Assembly (NCBI GenBank): GCA_037157565.1
Contig: JAZHRO010000039.1
Span: 48,670,001 to 48,734,000, forward strand
Direction of reading: 5' to 3'
DNA: 64,000 nucleotides
Origin: Thalassia testudinum
Lineage: Eukaryota > Streptophyta > Magnoliopsida > Alismatales > Hydrocharitaceae
Positions 57,933-64,000 of this stretch are shown here, one piece after another (within the stretch, counting starts at the first letter, position 1; every line of letters begins with the position of its first letter). The notes beneath the pieces are model-generated. The model searched no databases. It saw only the letters and a list, made by a program, of their open reading frames with translations, and was not told where the DNA came from. The translations under genes and the position numbers were made by a program.

Positions 57933-58917
57933 CCACCACTGCCCAGCTCACTAAAGAGCCGGTGGGCGTGGTGGCCCTTTCCTTTTTTTCCGTTTGAAGC
58001 CCTTCAACCATTGGAGCAAAGCTTCAGCCGTGAAGCTCAACCAGCCACCGCACGCCTTGCTGCAGCCGGCTAAGCCCCACAGCAGCAACAGCAAGGCGGC
58101 AGCAGGCCGCCCTCACTTCCACGCGCGCCTGCAGGCGCCCTCGCCTCCAGCTTCCGCAACCGTCCTGTTGCGCTCTCTCTTCCGCAACCGGCCACCTCAC
58201 GTTATAGCAGCGGCTGGCCAAGCTTCATCGCACGTTTGCAGCACTCGCAAGCAGCAGGTTGCCCTCACCCTCCACCGCGCACGCCAGCAGCCCTCTCCGC
58301 GCGCTCTGTCGCGACATCCCACCCGCAAGCCACCAGCCGGAGCCACTCCACCGCACGCACCCAGCTATCCGCACTCACAGCACCTGCAACAGGCGGTTGC
58401 GCGGCTTGCCCGGCCACTTAGCCATTGTTCACGCTTTTCTGCTGAACACTGTGGCTACAGTGGGGTGACCAGTGAGTTTCTCACTTAATCGGTCACCCGG
58501 CGCGCCACTACAGCCGTTTGCCCGCACACGCGTTCAGTCCCGCGCCCGCTCCAGCACCCGCCCGTGCGTCTGCGTGCATCCGCATTGCCCGCACCTGCCC
58601 GCTCCCTTCCGCGTCTTCGCCCACGTGCACCTGCCAGCGCCCGCTCCTGCCATTCATGCAGCACGATGCGCTACGTTCCTCCTTTCTGCGCCCATTGCCC
58701 TCCAGTGCGTGCACCTCTCCACGTGCATGCGCACTTGCGCGCGAGCTTGAAGCCTCAGACGACGCCCTGAGTGCACGGACGACTTAAACTCACCTCCAGC
58801 AGTGCTCTCTTTCCCGCTCTCTCTCTGTCTCTCTCACTCTCTCTCACAACACTCTCTTACTCTCTTTACCGATGCTTGCACACACATACACTCACACTTG
58901 CATACACACACACACAC

Positions 58918-58985
58918 CTATACACTATTATATACATATATATATATACATATACATATATATATATATATGCAAATATATTTAC

Positions 58986-59018
<33 letters not shown>

Positions 59019-59235
59019 TTAGTACTTATATAAATATGTATTAGTCTATATACATACACATATAAATATATATATATACATCTATATACTTATATATATA
59101 TATACATATATATACACATATACTTATACATACATATATATACATATATTTATACATATATATATAAATATACATATATATATATATGTATATTTATATA
59201 TTTACATCTATATAGTTATATATACATACTTATAC

Positions 59236-59266
<31 letters not shown>

Positions 59267-59441
59267 TATACATATATCTATCTATACATATACTTATATA
59301 TATATATATACATATACATGTATATATACATAACTACATATATATACCTATATATTTATAACCATATGTATATATATATAGATATATTTACATATATATA
59401 TATATTTACATATATATACATATATATGTATATATATATTT
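58918..59441. repeat. TA/CATA-rich microsatellite
   Basis: About 520 bp of TATATA, CATATA and TTATA words with few other bases, in the 3' LTR of E. The apparent ORFs with Y/I repeats here are translations of the repeat. Confidence 0.95.
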
Positions 59442-60135
59442 TCACATTACTTATCATACGTGGTATCGCGGGAATATTTGCACCAGTTGCTAATATTCCC
59501 CGATACACGCATACAAAAAGTGTGGTCACACACATCTTCCGCTATCCACCTTACACTCCATGCCGCACCTCATCCTGTCAGATGCATCTTTCTAGACGAC
59601 AACCGACTCGACACTGTGCTACGCTCCATCTCCGCCTCCACCCCCACCCCTTTATACATATATAATATATACATATATATCTATACTATATTTACTTTAT
59701 TTCTATTTCTCTTGCATGCCCATAAAAAGATAAAAAAATATATAAAAAAGAAAAGATAATCTTTGACTCGTAGGTACTCCGTCTTGCGAATAGCAAGACC
59801 CGTTTTGGAACCCTAATTTGGCTCAAAGCCAAGAACCAAATTTTGAGGGTGTGCCTCAAGGACCAAGATTATCAGAAAAAAATCTTAAATAGAAAAACAC
59901 AAAAAAAAAATAAACGAACGGAAGAGACTCGTTGTAGGAAAGGCGTAGAAACTTGACTTATAACCCAACTTCCCTGAGTTCGACCCTGGGCCTAAAAGTG
60001 ACCAAGATAAAATCAAGTAGGCCAGGTTAAAAATTTTGTAAAGAGATGGTTAGGTCCGATTTAGGTTAACCACTATACACACTTCAACGATAAAATCACC
60101 ATATTAACAACCTAACCGAGTCCGACACCAAGGGG

Positions 60136-61818
60136 TTGGAAATAACCTCCTTGACTGGGAAATGGGGGGGAGAAACATCCAAGGGAAGGCCTTAAGAGTT
60201 GAGTCCCCAATCCAAAGCTCCAACCAGAAGTCGATATTGCCCCCTTTGACGTTCCACTGAAGGAAAGGAAGCATGTCCCCGTAAGCCTTCGCCAGAGGCT
60301 CAAGTCTAGGGGGAGGCAGGGAGCGAAGGTGGAAAGGTGACCATACAAGTTCCTCATCAAGGAGGCATAAAGGGAGTCACTAAAGAGAATGTCCCAAACC
60401 TGTTTCATACGGAAAGCCTGGATGACCAAAAAGATATTGCGAACCCCAAGACCTATGCAGTGAGTAGGGAGACAGATCTTGTTCCAGGCGATCCAATGGT
60501 GGGGCTTGTTTAAGGCCGAGGAGCCCCAGAAGAAGTTGACCATAGCTGAATCCAGCCTTTTGATGATGGTTTTAGGGACCATGATAGCAGCTAGGATATG
60601 AATGGGAATAGATGTGAGAACATGATTAATGAGAAGGAGTCTGGCTACATTCGAAAGAAGGTTAGCTTTCCAGCCAGAAAGTTTGGAGAGGATTTTATCC
60701 AGGAGGGGCTGGAAATAAGAGATTCTGGTGCGACGAGAGAAGATAAGGCATCCAAGGTATGTGAAGGGAAAATAACCCAATTGGAAGCCAGTAATTTTGA
60801 GGATACGGGTAAGGCGACAGAGGGGGAAGTGCCTTCCGACGAAGCAGAAACACTTAGACAAGTTGAGCTCTGACCAAAACAAGACTCAAAATTCTGAATG
60901 AAAAGATGGAGCTCAGAGATGGATCTGATGTTCCCATTCAGAAAGAGGATGATGTCGTCCGCATAGAGCAGAGCAAGAGGAGAAGGGACTCCTCTCTGGA
61001 TGGAGAAGGGGATGACTTGTCATGGAAAGCAGGCTCTTTGATACCTCAGATAAAAGGTTCCATGAAGATGTCAAAGAGGAAGGGCGATAGGGGATCACCT
61101 TGCCTCAAACCCCTAGAAACCTTGAAGAATGGGGCGAAGCAACAAGGATGAAGGAGCCTTCATGCCACACGAAAGAGCTGAGAAGAGTGATCGCATGATC
61201 TAAGAAGTCGAATTTGTTGAGGATACGAAAGAGAGCCTCCCATTCCACCCGATTGAAGGCTTTCCTCAAGTCAAGCTGTAAGATCACATTGGAGCCGTGG
61301 ATGTTGTGATCCAGGAGGTGGGAAAGATTGAAACTGGTGGAGATGTGGTCGAACATGGAGCGATCGTGAATGAAGCCAACTTGTTCGGGAGAAATTAGTT
61401 TAGGCATGAGGGTGGCTAATCCAGAGGCGAGAATGCTACAGGCAATTTTGTAGCGCACATTGCAAAGACTAATGGGCCTGAAATCCATGAGGTCATTAAC
61501 CTTGGGCTTTTTGGGAATGAGAGCAATGAAGTTGGAGTTGGAAGATGTTGGACCAGAACGAACCGCAACGAAGAGCCCGATGGCATTGGTTACGTCTCCT
61601 CTGGCAATATTCGAACAAGCATGGTAGAATTCTGCATTAAAGTCATCCGGGCCTACCGTAGAATTGCATGGCATGTGGGAAAGAGTGTCGAAGATCTCGG
61701 AGTCCAAAGGTAAAAGGGTAAGGATGGTCGAGTGTGAAGAGGAGATAATGGGGGGAACCACCTGGAGCATATGGTTAATATCCCTAATACAGTTAAAAGA
61801 GGAGGTTGCTTTGAACAC
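60136..61818 (-). pseudogene. LINE copy 2: reverse transcriptase
   Basis: In sense from 61818: linker and RT fingers/palm with FNAEFYHACSNIARGDV, FIALIPKKPKVNDLMDFRPI, LISPEQVGFIHDRSM, VILQLDLRKAFNRVEWEAL (first catalytic Asp in QLDLRKAF), RGLRQGDPLSP in another frame, YADD at 60954-60965 (LLYADDIILFLNGN), then FPFTYLGCLIF and the SKLSGWKANLLSNVARLLLI thumb region (60882-60112 frame). At least two frameshifts. The active-site Asp pair is intact, unlike copy 1. E splits the protein after this region. Confidence 0.9.
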
Positions 61819-62100
61819 GGCCCTATCCCAAGAGTCATCACCAATAGAGGAAGTAAGAGAATTGTTGTTATGTTTTGTGAAATGCTTCTTAATCGAAGCA
61901 AAAAAGAAAGCGTTATTCCCTTCTCCATGGTGGATCCAGTTGAGTTTGGCTTTTTGGGCAAGGAAGTCAGATCGTTTGCGATGGCATCATCAAGTTGGAT
62001 ACGAATATCCGAGTGCTCAGTAGCAAAGGCTTCGTCCCAATGGGAAGTGACCTTGGCCTCAAAATCGTCATGGTGAGTCTCAAGGTTCCTAACCAAAGTG
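61819..62100 (-). pseudogene. LINE copy 2: linker between endonuclease and RT
   Basis: Frames with VRNLETHHDDFEAKVTSHWD and ENNAFFFASIKKHF-like readings (coiled, charged), as in other plant L1 ORF2 proteins. Broken by frameshift near 61980. No catalytic motif expected here. Confidence 0.65.
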
Positions 62101-62990
62101 TGAATGTCACCAAAGGTAGATATGTTCCAGTGTTGAAGGGACTTCTTAAGGGACTAGTGTTTGAAGTAGAACAGGTCAATGGGGTTGGAGGAAGACCCAA
62201 TACTAGTAGAGGACCAGATGTTTGAGACAAGAGTGAGGAAACTCGGATCACGCAACCACATATTTTGGAAGCAAAAAGGTCTCGGCCTAAAAGGGAGGGG
62301 ACTCTGGACAGAGAAGAAAATGGGTGCGTGATTGGAGTTCCTTCTACATAAGTATCTAACTTCCTGCAAGAGAGAAAGACAAGTAGGAGAGACAAAAATG
62401 CTGTCTAATTTTTCATAAATCCTAGTGCTACCCTTCCTACTGTTACACTAGGTGAGTTGGTTACCACCCGTAGGGAACTCAAGTAGACCAAGAGAGTCCT
62501 TCCAGGAGCAGAAGTCAATAGCCTAGGACTCGCGGAAAGGATGTCCCCCACTTTTCTCAAAAGCCCTAAGAATGTAGTTGAAGTCTCCCCCAATTAGCCA
62601 GGGAGTAGGGAGAGAGGGATGCAAAAGAGAGAGGTGATCCCAAAGTCCAGAGCGAGCGTTAGCAGAATAGGAGGCATAGACACCAGTGAGGCAAATCGTA
62701 GAAGACTGAGTCCTGCAACAGACAGAGATGGTTTGAGGCATGTCCTATAAGAGAGTCAAGTCTAAGGAATCCTTCCAGAGGCACCAAATATTGGGAGAGA
62801 GGACATCAGCCAAGACGTTGGAAAACCCAATAGAATTTCTAAGAACAAAGGCGAGTGATCTATCAGCGAAAGGTTCGAAGGGGAACAAAATATCCAGAGA
62901 GAGATCTTGAATCAAGGATTTGAGACGATTCGAGGTAGGGAGGCTCAAAACACCCCTACAGTTCCAGAAGAGTCCCTTCATTTGGAACAA
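62100..62990 (-). pseudogene. LINE copy 2: ORF2 start, AP-like endonuclease
   Basis: Starts MFQMKGLFWNCRG at 62990; WNCRG with the following SNRLKSLIQDLSLDILFPFEP is the usual opening of plant L1 endonucleases (the last Glu is the catalytic one). In sense, the frame meets a stop near 62745 and then continues TGVYASYSANARSGLW and WLIGGDFNYI (the GDFN motif), and finally RRNSNHAPIFF where active relatives read SDHAP. So the last active-site motif is changed (SD to SN), besides the stops. Family role: nicks target DNA to prime reverse transcription. Confidence 0.88.
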
Positions 62991-62999
62991 GATCTAGAT

Positions 63000-64000
63000 A
63001 ATGATTTGCAACGGCTTCTAGTCATCCTACCTACAACTCTCTGTTGTCACCTCCACGGGCTCCTGCAGACCTCAAGGAGGAGAGTGCCTCATATGCAGTA
63101 GGCTGAGAGGGGCAGGGCACTAGGTCCAAGTAATCCAAGAAACCTTGAGGATCAGCATCCAAAAATTTAGAGGAGTTAACATCATTGCTTGCAAGAGTAT
63201 GCCCTGCTAAAGAAATGATTTCCCAAATTTCTGGTGAGTCAGGGTCTAGATCTGGAGGGGGGATGGGAAGGTATATATGTCAAGAAGGAGGGAAATCGGT
63301 TTCCAGGGTGACAGGGGTAGGTTGGGGGGATGAAGGGGGAGGGAACAGGGTAGTGGAGCTGGAGGAAGGGAGATTAGCCATCAGGGGAGGAGGATTAGGA
63401 GATCCAACAGCTAACAGCCGTGGGGGCAAACCAGAGGAGCAAATGAAGTCGTGAAAAATAGGGATCGTGGAGATGGGGATGGAAAGACAAGCGTCATCCA
63501 AAATAACAATCCACAGTTGATTAAAACCAGAAGCATTGGAGGACCAAATAAAGCAAGCTCGGTAGGCGAATAAATCAGAGAAGACACAAGGAAACCGCGA
63601 ACGAAGAACAAAAGCATCAGAGGGCTCAACGACCACCTGCAAGCTTTGGTGGCCGCGGCATCCTGGAGAGTGAGACTCTCGCCATCCAATAGGTCCTCCA
63701 AGGACATAGGGAACTTAGTTTTTTTAGGGAGGAGGCACAGCTTTCTCTTACGCTTCTCCCTCTTCTTGGCCCTCAGGGAGGTACCGGCCGGTCATGGGCT
63801 CCTAAGGGAAGAGAACAGGCTGAATCCCCTGCCAGGGAGTCAACCCCCTTGTCCACTAGGGGAGTAGGCGAAGAAAGCTAGCTCGGGGGGTCACTCGGTG
63901 CTGGAGGAGGCTCGGGCTCCATCTGGCAGGGGACCACCTGAGGGAGATCGATTGCGGCTATGTCAGCAGCACCTGGAAGGGAAAAGGAGGAACATGATAG
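63000..64000 (-). pseudogene. Upstream part of LINE copy 2, probable ORF1 remnant (partial)
   Basis: Lies just 5' of ORF2 in sense, where plant L1 elements have ORF1. Frames give a basic RAKKREKRKRKL stretch, MSLEDLLDGESLTLQDA (63707) and a proline/serine-rich part (LPSSSSTTLFPPPSSPQP). No complete CCHC zinc knuckle was found. The frame changes at least twice, and the element continues beyond the window. The identity rests mainly on position. Confidence 0.5.

Larger units (their letters stand above)
50818..60130 (+). mobile_element. Element E: gag-protease LTR element without RT or integrase
   Basis: 9313 bp with a perfect target duplication AGGGG (50813-50817 and 60131-60135). The uninterrupted site is in LINE copy 1 at about 6453-6460. 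5' LTR 50818-51663 and 3' LTR 57366-60130 are about 95% alike where they align, but the 5' LTR lacks about 1.93 kb that includes the TATA box. Interior: PBS, leader, gag, protease, a linker, then straight into the 3' UTR. No RT, RNase H or integrase motif is present, so it depended on a partner for movement. Confidence 0.95.
57366..60130 (+). repeat. 3' LTR of element E
   Basis: 2765 bp. Order: shared head, TATAAAAT (57753-57760), perfect hairpin (57901-57932), a GC- and CpG-rich part (about 57.98-58.77 kb), CT repeats, a long TA/CATA-rich microsatellite (58918-59441), then the shared tail. The part 57689-59620 has no counterpart in the 5' LTR. ORFs in the GC-rich part occur on both strands and in several frames, without a recognised protein. 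Confidence 0.92.
49581..64000 (-). mobile_element. LINE copy 2 (plant L1 type), interrupted by element E
   Basis: Minus-strand LINE that runs off the right edge of the window. In sense: possible ORF1 region (64000 to about 63050), ORF2 endonuclease (62990 to about 62150), RT (61818-60136), then element E, then the zf-RVT and RNase H regions (50812-49688), and the 3' UTR to the LTR-1 junction at 49581. The poly(A) end seen in copy 1 is missing. RT still reads YADD. Frames are broken in many places. Confidence 0.88.

Noticed and set aside
57994..58770. Cluster of + strand ORFs of 60-164 codons
   Set aside because: GC-rich leader of the 3' LTR of E, with no conserved protein motif and open frames on both strands.
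58771..59044. Tyr/Ile-repeat ORFs
   Set aside because: Translations of the CT and TA microsatellites.
1..64000. CRISPR arrays, prophage, bacterial operons, ribosomal RNA
   Set aside because: No spaced short repeats, no prokaryotic gene layout, and no rRNA-like stretch was seen; all protein signatures are plant retroelement types.

Overview
This is plant nuclear DNA made almost entirely of nested retrotransposons. I see no convincing host gene, rRNA, functional tRNA, CRISPR array or bacterial operon. The kingdom call rests on Athila-like Ty3/gypsy polyproteins (protease LLDLGASINL, RT FMDD, gag tail NTYNPGW), tRNA-Asp-type primer binding sites, 0.8-2.8 kb TG...CA LTRs, and a plant L1-type LINE with WNCRG endonuclease, YADD reverse transcriptase, zf-RVT and C-terminal RNase H regions. 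I cannot name the species. Layout: 1-2440 unassigned DNA. 2441-8104 (-) LINE copy 1, 5' truncated, with a poly(A) tail and a solo LTR (LTR-1, 2519-5224) in its 3' UTR. 8105-10183 (-) 3' remnant of LTR element X. 10184-23728 (-) Athila-like element A: 5' LTR, PBS, gag, protease, RT/RNase H, integrase and 3' UTR; its 3' LTR is lost and its integrase end is split by solo LTR-2 (11819-14472, +, TSD AGTCT). 23729-26515 (-) internal piece B, with an A-like leader and an unfamiliar acidic ORF. 26520 onward (+) element C: 5'-truncated integrase, 3' UTR and 3' LTR. C's LTR is split at 31240-42629 by element D (-), which has both LTRs but no recognisable pol; D itself contains solo LTR-4 (37370-38976). 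43.9-46.0 kb is AT-rich DNA with no assigned function. 46001-49580 (-) is a truncated second copy of LTR-1, split by solo LTR-3 (46413-48030, TSD GATGT). 49581 to the window end (-) is LINE copy 2, longer at the 5' side, split by element E (50818-60130, +, TSD AGGGG), which carries gag and protease only. The order of events can be read from the sequence: LINE copies 1 and 2 share the same LTR-1 junction, so that insertion predates the duplication; LTR-3 and E are absent from copy 1, whose uninterrupted sequence serves as the empty site. All coding regions are decayed. Most internal stops are where a C-to-T change in CAG, CAA or CGA would put them. The most notable unexplained signal is a long inverted repeat at a fixed place (818-821 nt from the LTR start, 70-85 nt before a TATA-like box) in three diverged Athila-type LTRs; its arms differ in sequence but remain complementary. 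Other signals are a tRNA-like segment in both LTRs of D, palindromic LTR heads, and the acidic ORFs of B and D.
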